A stretch of 51,895 bases of DNA. Source: an uncultured Eubacterium sp. (GTDB lineage Bacteria > Bacillota > Clostridia > Peptostreptococcales > Anaerovoracaceae). Under the pieces are notes generated by a model. The model had not been told where the DNA came from. It was given only the letters and a program-made list of their open reading frames with translations, and ran no database searches. Both the position numbers and the translations under genes were made by a program. This document shows, one piece after another, positions 17,300 to 24,001 of this stretch. Location: positions 1 through 51,895 of the forward strand of contig URXI01000001.1 in NCBI GenBank assembly GCA_900551775.1, read 5' to 3'. Numbering within the stretch: the stretch's first letter is position 1; every line of letters starts with the position of its first letter.

Positions 17300-17320
17300 A
17301 GCCGGAAAACATTTCCGGCT
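17300..17320 (-). terminator. Hairpin between the CBS gene and the 31-residue peptide gene
   Basis: AGCCGGAAA and TTTCCGGCT pair perfectly (9 bp) around ACA. On the minus strand a T-rich stretch (CTTCACTCTTTTTG) follows, so it most likely ends the small minus-strand gene 17350-17445. It may also slow plus-strand transcripts from the CBS gene. Confidence 0.6.
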
Positions 17321-17349
17321 AATCTCTCATCTCCATACCCCTATTGATT

Positions 17350-17445
17350 TTAGTTTCCCCTGTTAATCATGACGATTGCCCCGATTATGGCAATAATCAA
17401 AAGAAAGAATGCAATTAAAGACACTGTAATAGTTCTTGTAATCAT
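17350..17445 (-). CDS. 31-residue single-pass membrane peptide
   Basis: A short frame starting MITRTITVSLIAF and ending VMINRGN. After a short positively charged N-terminus it is almost entirely hydrophobic (residues 6-27), so a single membrane helix is predicted. Support for a real gene: AAGGGG six bases before the ATG, a TTGACC-17-TATCAT promoter 51-79 bases upstream, and a hairpin 30 bases downstream. It lies alone between convergent and divergent plus-strand genes. No family is recognised; it could be a membrane regulator peptide or a type I toxin-like peptide, but neither is shown. Confidence 0.6.
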   Translation of the reverse strand: MITRTITVSLIAFFLLIIAIIGAIVMINRGN

Positions 17446-17495
17446 CTCTACCCCTTTTCTAGTTCGTATACTATAGCTTCCCCTTTTGTATCTAC

Positions 17496-17524
17496 ATGAT
17501 ATTACTAATACTAGACAGGGTCAA
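17496..17524 (-). promoter_or_regulatory. sigma-A promoter of the 31-residue peptide gene
   Basis: Minus-strand TTGACC (17519-17524), 17-base spacer, TATCAT (17496-17501). The leader would be about 45 nt, and carries the motif AAAAGGGG twice. Confidence 0.65.
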
Positions 17525-17540
17525 TACCCTTAGGGCAAAA

Positions 17541-17554
17541 TTAAGAATTCTTAA
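17541..17554. other. Perfect 14-bp palindrome upstream of padR
   Basis: TTAAGAATTCTTAA is a perfect palindrome, and its first nine bases are repeated directly after it. It lies between the divergent promoters of the 31-residue peptide gene and padR. PadR-family regulators bind palindromes, so it is a candidate operator; this is inference only. Confidence 0.35.
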
Positions 17555-17630
17555 GAATTGTATTCCAGTCTATTTCACTGACAATGGAAAAAAATTCACA
17601 AATCCATCACGTAATATAGTTAAATACTTA

Positions 17631-17659
17631 TTGCTTTGTTGTTTGAGATGTTTTAATAT
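17631..17659 (+). promoter_or_regulatory. Probable sigma-A promoter of padR
   Basis: TTGCTT (17631-17636), 17-base spacer, TAATAT (17654-17659), giving a leader of about 18 nt before the padR ATG. Confidence 0.5.
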
Positions 17660-17683
17660 ATCTGTAGAAAGGAATGATGCAAT

Positions 17684-18043
17684 ATGACACAAAGAAGTAA
17701 AAACAAAAGTAATTTTAAGAAAGGGTCAGTAGAAATGCTGTTGCTTCATCTGCTGAAAACAGAAGGGGACTGTTACGGCTATCAGCTTTCACAGCTGATC
17801 AATCAGCGATCAAACGGCGTTTTGGTGATTCCAGAAGGGTCCATGTACCCGACCTTGTACAAGCTTATTGACAACAGCTTCATCACCGATTACAAAAAAA
17901 CCGTAGGTAAGAGAATGACACGCGTATACTATCATCTCGAGGAAGCCGGTGAAAAGCGTTTAGAGGAGTTAGTAGAGGACTATCTTGAAGTTACAGAAGC
18001 AATCCATAAAATTATGGATTTCCCATTAGAGGAAGAAAAATAA
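17684..18043 (+). CDS. PadR-family transcriptional regulator
   Basis: A 119-residue PadR-type winged-helix regulator. The N-terminal HTH (about 15-85) includes MLLLHLLKTEGDCYGYQL and the wing region VIPEGSMYPTLYKLIDN, followed by TRVYYHLEEAGEKRL and a short dimerisation helix. GAAAGG lies upstream of the ATG. PadR genes often precede a DUF1700 or ABC transporter target, but here the next gene is convergent rnr, so the target is not adjacent downstream. Autoregulation through the palindrome at 17541 is possible. Confidence 0.92.
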   Translation: MTQRSKNKSNFKKGSVEMLLLHLLKTEGDCYGYQLSQLINQRSNGVLVIPEGSMYPTLYKLIDNSFITDYKKTVGKRMTRVYYHLEEAGEKRLEELVEDYLEVTEAIHKIMDFPLEEEK

Positions 18044-18053
18044 TTTACATGAT

Positions 18054-18079
18054 AAAGGACTGCCGATTGGCAGTCCTTT
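18054..18079. terminator. Bidirectional hairpin between padR and rnr
   Basis: AAAGGACTGCC and GGCAGTCCTTT form a perfect 11-bp stem around GATT, lying between two convergent genes. The T-tracts are short in both directions. Confidence 0.7.
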
Positions 18080-18087
18080 GTAGTATC

Positions 18088-20040
18088 CTATTCTTTTACC
18101 ATGGCAAAATCAATCTGTCTCTCTTGCGGGCTGGCACCCAGCACTACGATCTTCACCCTGTCACCCAAAGCATAGATTTTTCGTGTCTGCCTGCCGATAA
18201 CCCGATATTTTCCTTCTTCGTAATCATAGAAATCATCTTTCAGGCTGTCCAATCTGACCATGCCTTCTATGGTATCCGGCAGCTGTACATAAATGCCGAA
18301 GTTCGTCACGCCGCTGATAATGCCTTCATAGATTTCTCCCACTTTGCTTTGCATATACTGCGCCTTTTTCATCTTTTCCACTTCCCGCTCCATCTCCTGA
18401 GCCGTCCGCTCTGTCAGAGATGCGGTATCTGCTGCAATTTCTGCATCCTTTCTGAACTTCTTAAGAAGCTTTTCTGTCGCTTCGCCATTGATAGATGCTT
18501 TGATAATCCGATGAATCATCAGGTCGGGATAACGCCTGATCGGTGAAGTAAAATGACAGTAATAGGTAAATGCCAGACCAAAATGGCCTGCACACTCCGT
18601 GCTATAAAAGGCCTTTTTCATCGACCTGAGTATCACTGTGCTGACAATATTCTCATAAGGTTTCCCTTCTACCTGCTGCAAGATTTCATTGAGCAGGCGG
18701 GGATGGATGTTCTCAGGATTTCCTGCAAGATGGATTCCGAATCCGGCCAGAAACGCCTTTAACTCAACAATTTTCTCTGTGTCAGGTTTCTCGTGGACGC
18801 GGTAGACAAATGGATATTCCATCCAGTAAAAGTGCTCCGCGACCGTCTGATTGGCCGCCAACATGAATTCCTCGATGAGCCTGTTCGCTGTGCGCCGTTC
18901 TTCAATGCCGATTTCTATCGGGATTTCATCGCTGTCTAAGAGAATTTCCGCCTCATCAAAATCAAAATCGAGACTTCCCTTCTTTTTTCTCTTCTCCCTG
19001 AGAATCTCTGCTAATTTTTCCATCAGGAGCAGATCCTCGTAAATGGAAGCGTATTTCTCAATCAGTTCTCGGTCTTCTTTTTCTAAAATATCAGAAACGT
19101 CATCATAAACCATTCTCGCTTTTGAGTTTATAATGCTCTCAAAAATCTCATGATTGACGACTATTCCATCTTTGTCAATTTCCATTTCACAGGTCAGAGT
19201 CAGCCTGTCAACCTGCGGATTCAGACTGCAGATTCCATTGGACAGTACCTTGGGCAGCATAGGAACCACTCTGGAGATCAGATAAACGCTGTTACCGCGT
19301 TTGAGAGCTTCTCTGTCCAAATACCCGTCCGCTTTCACGTAATGGCTGACATCAGCAATATGGACGCCCAGCAGGAAGTTGCCATTGTGCAGCTTTTCCA
19401 CTGATATGCCGTCATCTAAGTCCTTGGCCGAGGCGCCGTCTATCGTAATAATTTTCCTATCTCTCAAATCCCTGCGTTTTGCAATCTCTTCCCTTGTGAT
19501 GGTCTCCTTGGACCTGGCCTTCGCTTCTGCATTGACCCTGCTTGGAAAAGTCTCGAAGAGGCCGTGGGCGCGAATCAAAGATTTGATTTCTCCACCGCTT
19601 TCTCCAAGCCGTGAAATAACTTCGGTAATTTTGCCTTCGGCACTGACATTTTTTTCTGGATACTTGGTAATCTTTGCAACTACCTTGTCACCGTTCTGGG
19701 CATTTCTGAAATCTGATTTTCTCACAAATACATCATCTGTATTTCTCTTGTCGTCAGGAACCACGAAACCAAATCTCTTATTTCTTTGAAATGTTCCCAC
19801 TACTTCCGTGTTTGCTCTTTCAATTACCTTGTCGATGATACCTTCCTTATTTCTCACCCACAGGTGTTTTGGCAGCAGATCAACTTCTACGGTATCGCCA
19901 TGCATAGCGCCTGCTAAGTTGCTCTTTGCAATAAATATGTCTCCCCCTTCTTCCTGCCTTACAAAGCCGAAACCTGCCTTGTTCTTGTCCAATACGCCAA
20001 TTGCTTTTTCATTTTTTATCTTTATTTTTTTCTTTCTCAT
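18088..20040 (-). CDS. rnr: Ribonuclease R
   Basis: A 3'-5' exoribonuclease of the RNB family, 650 residues. After a basic N-terminus come cold-shock domains (GFGFVRQEEGGDIFI and RFGFVVPDD), the RNB catalytic domain with TIDGASAKDLDDGISVE (metal-binding aspartates), the motif SPIRRYPDLMIHRII, and a C-terminal S1 domain (GIISGVTNFGIYVQL). The N-terminal winged helix of longer RNase R forms is absent. I reject an in-frame extension of 22 hydrophobic residues and start at MRKKKIKI; no Shine-Dalgarno is visible and a -10-like TACAAT sits six bases before the ATG. Confidence 0.94.
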   Translation of the reverse strand: MRKKKIKIKNEKAIGVLDKNKAGFGFVRQEEGGDIFIAKSNLAGAMHGDTVEVDLLPKHLWVRNKEGIIDKVIERANTEVVGTFQRNKRFGFVVPDDKRNTDDVFVRKSDFRNAQNGDKVVAKITKYPEKNVSAEGKITEVISRLGESGGEIKSLIRAHGLFETFPSRVNAEAKARSKETITREEIAKRRDLRDRKIITIDGASAKDLDDGISVEKLHNGNFLLGVHIADVSHYVKADGYLDREALKRGNSVYLISRVVPMLPKVLSNGICSLNPQVDRLTLTCEMEIDKDGIVVNHEIFESIINSKARMVYDDVSDILEKEDRELIEKYASIYEDLLLMEKLAEILREKRKKKGSLDFDFDEAEILLDSDEIPIEIGIEERRTANRLIEEFMLAANQTVAEHFYWMEYPFVYRVHEKPDTEKIVELKAFLAGFGIHLAGNPENIHPRLLNEILQQVEGKPYENIVSTVILRSMKKAFYSTECAGHFGLAFTYYCHFTSPIRRYPDLMIHRIIKASINGEATEKLLKKFRKDAEIAADTASLTERTAQEMEREVEKMKKAQYMQSKVGEIYEGIISGVTNFGIYVQLPDTIEGMVRLDSLKDDFYDYEEGKYRVIGRQTRKIYALGDRVKIVVLGASPQERQIDFAMVKE

Positions 20041-20046
20041 ATGTCT

Positions 20047-20075
20047 ATTGTAAACTAAAATGGCCAGATTTACCA
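20047..20075 (-). promoter_or_regulatory. Possible leaderless promoter of rnr
   Basis: On the minus strand TACAAT (20047-20052) ends six bases before the rnr ATG, so transcription from it would begin at or next to the start codon. The -35 (TGGTAA at 17 bases) is weak. Confidence 0.35.
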
Positions 20076-20091
20076 CAAGAATTAATAGATG

Positions 20092-20118
20092 AAAAAACGC
20101 AGACAAGATTTGTCTGCG
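20092..20118 (-). terminator. Terminator of the lipoprotein gene
   Basis: Minus strand: CGCAGACAA and TTGTCTGCG pair over 9 bp around a three-base loop, followed by six T (20092-20097). It lies 44 bases after the lipoprotein stop. Confidence 0.82.
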
Positions 20119-20162
20119 CTTTGCGCCGTCTTCGCACTTGAGACGGACCCATGAAATTATTA

Positions 20163-20492
20163 CTATAAGGTTGACCTGGTTCCATTATCTGCAGTATTCT
20201 TGCTGACGTCACCATCGTTATTGACATTATTCTTGACGTTGTTGTTATTTTTGTTGTTATCAACGCCGTCTTTGATGTCATCAGCAGCATCACGGGCACC
20301 GTTTTCGATGTCGTCGCCAAGATCCTTAGCACCATTTTTCACATCATCTGCGCCGTCTTTGATATCCTGGCCGGCGCTATTCTGTTTGTCATCCGGAATA
20401 CCGTCAGTGTTGGCATCTTTGCTTCCGCAGCTTGTGAACACTAAAACTGTCACTAGTAATAAAGCCATTAGAAAAAATCTGGTCTTTTTCAT
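20163..20492 (-). CDS. Acidic heptad-repeat lipoprotein of unknown function
   Basis: A 109-residue secreted lipoprotein. The signal peptide MKKTRFFLMALLLVTVLVF ends at lipobox FTSC, so Cys22 would be lipidated and the protein anchored outside the membrane. Residues 41-78 consist of seven-residue repeats such as IKDGADD, VKNGAKD, GARDAAD and IKDGVDN, predicting an amphipathic coiled coil, followed by an Asn-rich tail (about 79-98). AAAGGAG precedes the ATG. It is a single-gene unit with its own terminator. I recognise no family; resemblance to LEA- or YtxH-like stress proteins is superficial. Confidence 0.85.
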   Translation of the reverse strand: MKKTRFFLMALLLVTVLVFTSCGSKDANTDGIPDDKQNSAGQDIKDGADDVKNGAKDLGDDIENGARDAADDIKDGVDNNKNNNNVKNNVNNDGDVSKNTADNGTRSTL

Positions 20493-20568
20493 TTTTAAGC
20501 TCCTTTCTTTTTTCTAATGTTATTATCTAATTCTGCGCAAAAAATATGAAAGGTATTAATAGGAATTT

Positions 20569-21588
20569 TTAATTTAGTAATGTTTTTTTACAAAAATTAA
20601 TTCGATTAGGATTGATGGTTAAGACCTCGTCATCCATTAAATTCAGCAGTTCTTCTGCATTGTGTTCCATCTTATATGTCATTTCTTCGCCATAGAGGGG
20701 AATGACTTGATAGAAATTCACTTCGCTGCCGTCAGGCATGGCACAGACATTGGCAGTTTCTTCAAAGTCTGCCGGATTGATCAACATGCATCCGGTAAGT
20801 TTGGTGCTCTCGTCAAAATACGCCCCGTTATCAACCGTATGGCCCCATCCGAGCCAGGTATCTTCGGATATCGGCAGACGTGCCAAAACTTTCAGCATTC
20901 TGATGGGCCAATACCATCTTTCTTCGTCACTTTGTAAGTTCCAATCCGGCGGAAGACAGATAGCCAATTCCGCCCGCTCCAACTTGTATTCAGCCAATTC
21001 TTCCGGTACATTCATCAGATGAGCGCCCATTCCCATGGTCACTAAAACATGATAATTCCGTTCTTCTGACGGCGGTATCATGCAGATATCCACATGGATA
21101 TCCGGAGAAATGATTTCGTGAAATACACTGTCGTAATCTCCAAAATTTTTTGTAATATGTTCTTCTATCGCATCTATCTCTTCTTCTGTATACATTTCTG
21201 GATCATATTCATCCTGTTTGATTCCCTGTTCGCGAAGCATTTCTTCTTTTGACATATTCAGAAAGTATTGCGCGTCTTCATCTCCCGGTGCTAATTCCAA
21301 ACTGCGCTGAAAAGCCTCGGCAGCTTCTTCATATCGATTGGCGAAATAACAGGCATAACCCAGTCTGAAATACCAGAGAGGGTCCTCCTCTCCGAGGTCA
21401 CTTACCATGTTCAGAAGCTGAATCGCTTTATCGTAATCACCGGTCTCTCCACGGTTGTTATATGCTCTGGCCAGATGACAGATGGTATCATAGTCATGCT
21501 CTTCCATATTTTCAATGGTATCGATAATTTTCTGGTACGCATCTTCTTCATGCCATAGGTTTAGTTGTTCTAATAGTTTTTGTTTCAT
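20569..21588 (-). CDS. TPR and suppressor-of-fused (SUFU) domain protein
   Basis: A 339-residue cytoplasmic protein. Residues about 5-115 are tetratricopeptide repeats (for example WYFRLGYACYFANRYEEAAE). Residues about 155-335 match the bacterial SUFU domain: HVDICMIPPSEERNYHVLVT, RAELAICLPPDWNL, WYWPIRMLKVLARLP, TWLGWGHTV and LTGCMLINP. Bacterial SUFU proteins are often immunity proteins of polymorphic toxin systems, though many are orphan. The start is the second of two near Met codons, seven bases from GGAGG. It follows the DUF4253 gene by about 48 bases in the same orientation. Confidence 0.88.
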   Translation of the reverse strand: MKQKLLEQLNLWHEEDAYQKIIDTIENMEEHDYDTICHLARAYNNRGETGDYDKAIQLLNMVSDLGEEDPLWYFRLGYACYFANRYEEAAEAFQRSLELAPGDEDAQYFLNMSKEEMLREQGIKQDEYDPEMYTEEEIDAIEEHITKNFGDYDSVFHEIISPDIHVDICMIPPSEERNYHVLVTMGMGAHLMNVPEELAEYKLERAELAICLPPDWNLQSDEERWYWPIRMLKVLARLPISEDTWLGWGHTVDNGAYFDESTKLTGCMLINPADFEETANVCAMPDGSEVNFYQVIPLYGEEMTYKMEHNAEELLNLMDDEVLTINPNRINFCKKTLLN

Positions 21589-21636
21589 TATCATTCCTCC
21601 GGGTGCTGTATATTTTAAGGTCTCCTTTATGTAAGT

Positions 21637-22413
21637 TCAGTCCCACCAAAAATACCAAATTGTAGATTTTGTCAGACAGTCTGCCAGCTCACCAATCGTG
21701 CAGTCGTCTCCGCACTGCTCCACCCTGTCTGGACAAAATGCATACTGTTCCAAGGCAAGTTTCTGCGCCGCTTCCTTCTCTACTGATTCCTCAAGGTAAA
21801 ATTCCAGTTGATCGTGGCTGATTGCCGCCGGTATCGCTCCATAGGCTTCATACCAATACTTTGCTACAGCCATCAGTTCCAATGTATCCGGGCATTCATT
21901 CCACCCTCCAAAAGGCAGATAGGCGAATATCTCCCATGGATGATTCACAGGGATACAGGCTAGAATAACTGGCTCCGTCAATCTCGTCTCGTAGTTCCAA
22001 TACGAAAGAAATTGATTCAGGGGCTCGCCGCCAGAAGACTCTCCCATGATTTCTTCTTCCCAATCAAAGCCGTCTTCCTCAGCCGCTTCTTTCCTCTCGT
22101 TGATCATGCCATCAACACACTGGCCGCCATCGGGCAGAGCGAAATCAAGCATCCTTTTTCGGTAGGCTTCAATGGCATCATGATGAATCAGATCTTCTTC
22201 CCCGAGCTCATTCTCTGAATCACTGTTCATCAACAGACACTCCCATAAAGTCTCGTCAGGTGTAATCAAAATCGGAAAAAAGCCTTCTTTTCGCCCCTCT
22301 TCCAGCTTCTGAAGATAGTTCTCCTTGATCTCATCATCATCTGGCATCGGTGCAATCACCTCACAATAACAGTCGAGATAGTCCATAAATTGTTGTATCA
22401 ATTGTTTTTCCAT
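21637..22413 (-). CDS. DUF4253 domain protein
   Basis: A 258-residue protein ending in the DUF4253 domain (about residues 150-258): VNHPWEIFAYLPFGGWNECP, MAVAKYWYEAYGAIPAAISHD, LALEQYAFCPDRV and the terminal STIWYFWWD. The N-terminal half is acidic and unassigned. DUF4253 proteins occur with SUFU and SMI1/KNR4-type proteins and are suspected immunity factors; function is not proven. GGAGGA precedes the ATG. The promoter upstream is a relative of the repeats at 12142-12392. Confidence 0.88.
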   Translation of the reverse strand: MEKQLIQQFMDYLDCYCEVIAPMPDDDEIKENYLQKLEEGRKEGFFPILITPDETLWECLLMNSDSENELGEEDLIHHDAIEAYRKRMLDFALPDGGQCVDGMINERKEAAEEDGFDWEEEIMGESSGGEPLNQFLSYWNYETRLTEPVILACIPVNHPWEIFAYLPFGGWNECPDTLELMAVAKYWYEAYGAIPAAISHDQLEFYLEESVEKEAAQKLALEQYAFCPDRVEQCGDDCTIGELADCLTKSTIWYFWWD

Positions 22414-22435
22414 GATATTCCTCCTCTCCCTGATC

Positions 22436-22487
22436 CAAAGTCGTAAGATTGTGAAACTATTATACTAGATTTATCTTCAACTTACAA
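22436..22487 (-). promoter_or_regulatory. Promoter and leader related to the 12142-12392 repeats
   Basis: Minus-strand TTGTAA (22482-22487), 17-base spacer, TATAAT (22459-22464). Over 26 bases (TATAAT through the leader motif AATCTTACGAC) it differs from the copy at 12365-12390 at three positions. No second palindrome arm is present, so this is a partial copy. It drives the DUF4253-SUFU pair. Confidence 0.7.
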
Positions 22488-22511
22488 TCGGTTGTTACTT
22501 CCATCTTTGCC

Positions 22512-22546
22512 AATAAAAGAACCGCCCTTTGCCCTAGGACGGCTCT
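22512..22546 (-). terminator. brnQ terminator
   Basis: Minus strand: AGAGCCGTCCT and AGGGCGGTTCT pair over 11 positions with two mismatches, followed by TTTATTG. It lies 10 bases after the brnQ stop. Confidence 0.75.
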
Positions 22547-22555
22547 CTGTAACAA

Positions 22556-23911
22556 TTATTTAATATTTGCGGGTACTGGTTTCTTTGCCGCCTCATGTTT
22601 TGATAGAAACTTGACAAAAGGCAGCATGCCGATGATACATCCTGCAATGGCCGGCAAAATCCAGCCGATGCCAAGATCAAAGAACGGCAGCCTGGCTGCG
22701 AAGGCTCCCAATGAGCCTGTATCAATCCCTGCTGTCTTCAGTCCGTCGAAAATTCCGATGATAAATGCGAAGAGCATTCCAAGTGCATAAGCCTCATGCT
22801 TTTGACCGATGATTTTTTTTGCAAACGATAGAAGTACCAGAGTAATCGCTGGCGGATATACCATGACCAGGGCCGGCAGCGTAAAGGTGATCATCGTAGT
22901 CAGTCCAACGTTAGAAATTGCAAAGCTGAAAACACAGACACCTGTCAAAATCGCCTTATAAGAAATTCGTGGGAATATCTCGTGAAAGTAATCAGAAAAC
23001 GATGTGGCCAGGCCGATGGAAGTGGTCAGGCAAGCCAACATGACAGCCAGCCCCAAAACCGCATTACCGCCAACACCTAGAAGTCTATAGACCACCGAAG
23101 CCAAAACCTGTCCTCCGTTGCCATAGACAGTCTCCTCCATAGAGGTCTGAGCTCCTACAAAGCCCAAGGCCAGATAGACGACGCCCAGGCCGATTCCTGC
23201 CAAAACACCGGCCATCAAAGTGTAACGCACGATACTCTTCGACTGGGTAACACCCATATCCCTGATGGCGCTAATAACCACGATGGCGAAAGCCAGGGCA
23301 GCCAGCCCGTCTAAAGCGAGATATCCTTCCACCATGCCTTTGAAGAACGGCATTTCGGCGTATTCTCCCTTCGGTGAACCGATTTCTCCCACCGGATTGA
23401 TGACACTTACTACAAAGATAACTGCAATCGAAATGAGCAAAACCGGCGTCAGCACTTTGCCCACGATGTCTACAATCCGGCTGGGATTCAGACATAAAAT
23501 ATAGGTAATGCCAAAAAATAACGCCGTAAAAATAACCGATGGAACAATGCCCTTATCCTCCCCTAAGAACGGAATTGCCGCGATTTCATAAGATACGGTT
23601 CCTGTCCGCGGCAAAGCAAACAGCGGGCCGATCAAAAGGTAGATGGTCATCCCTACAAATACAGAAAATCTGGGTCCTACCAAACCTGCCAAATCATCAA
23701 GCTTCGTTCCCACCAGCACGATAGCCGCGATGCCCAGTATGGACAGCCCTGCATCTGTGACTACAAATCCCAGCGTCCCCTGAAAGAAATTTTCTCCGCC
23801 CAGATATCCAAGCATCGGCGGAAAAATCATATTCCCCGCACCAAAAAACATGGCAAACAGCATTAAAGATATCGAAATAATCTTTCCTGCGCCTAACTTC
23901 TCTTGATTCAA
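22556..23911 (-). CDS. brnQ: Branched-chain amino acid transporter BrnQ (LIVCS family)
   Basis: A sodium-coupled branched-chain amino acid importer of 451 residues with about 12 membrane helices. The start of the transport domain SLMLFAMFFGAGNMIFPP and the LIVCS-typical segment GPLFALPRTGTVSYEIA are clear. I choose a TTG start (LNQEKLGAG) preceded by AGGAGAGGG; the ATG 23 codons upstream lies in the ispH-rpsA terminator and has no ribosome site. BrnQ is a common CodY target and codY is in this window, but no clear CodY box was seen. Confidence 0.92.
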   Translation of the reverse strand: MNQEKLGAGKIISISLMLFAMFFGAGNMIFPPMLGYLGGENFFQGTLGFVVTDAGLSILGIAAIVLVGTKLDDLAGLVGPRFSVFVGMTIYLLIGPLFALPRTGTVSYEIAAIPFLGEDKGIVPSVIFTALFFGITYILCLNPSRIVDIVGKVLTPVLLISIAVIFVVSVINPVGEIGSPKGEYAEMPFFKGMVEGYLALDGLAALAFAIVVISAIRDMGVTQSKSIVRYTLMAGVLAGIGLGVVYLALGFVGAQTSMEETVYGNGGQVLASVVYRLLGVGGNAVLGLAVMLACLTTSIGLATSFSDYFHEIFPRISYKAILTGVCVFSFAISNVGLTTMITFTLPALVMVYPPAITLVLLSFAKKIIGQKHEAYALGMLFAFIIGIFDGLKTAGIDTGSLGAFAARLPFFDLGIGWILPAIAGCIIGMLPFVKFLSKHEAAKKPVPANIK

Positions 23912-23956
23912 TTTTTCCCTCTCCTTTTCTCTGCACCCTGATAATACAGGGCACAT

Positions 23957-23991
23957 AAAAATACGCAGATGTCTTAACATTCTGCGTATTT
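23957..23991 (-). terminator. ispH-rpsA terminator
   Basis: Minus strand: AAATACGCAGA and TCTGCGTATTT form a perfect 11-bp stem around an 11-base loop, ending in a T-run. It lies 10 bases after the ispH-rpsA stop. Confidence 0.88.
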
Positions 23992-24001
23992 ATCCTTCTA
24001 A

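Noticed and set aside
20045..20335. 96-codon minus-strand frame overlapping the lipoprotein gene
   Set aside because: It is an out-of-frame reading of the heptad repeats (Thr/Met-rich), and runs through the terminator at 20092-20118.
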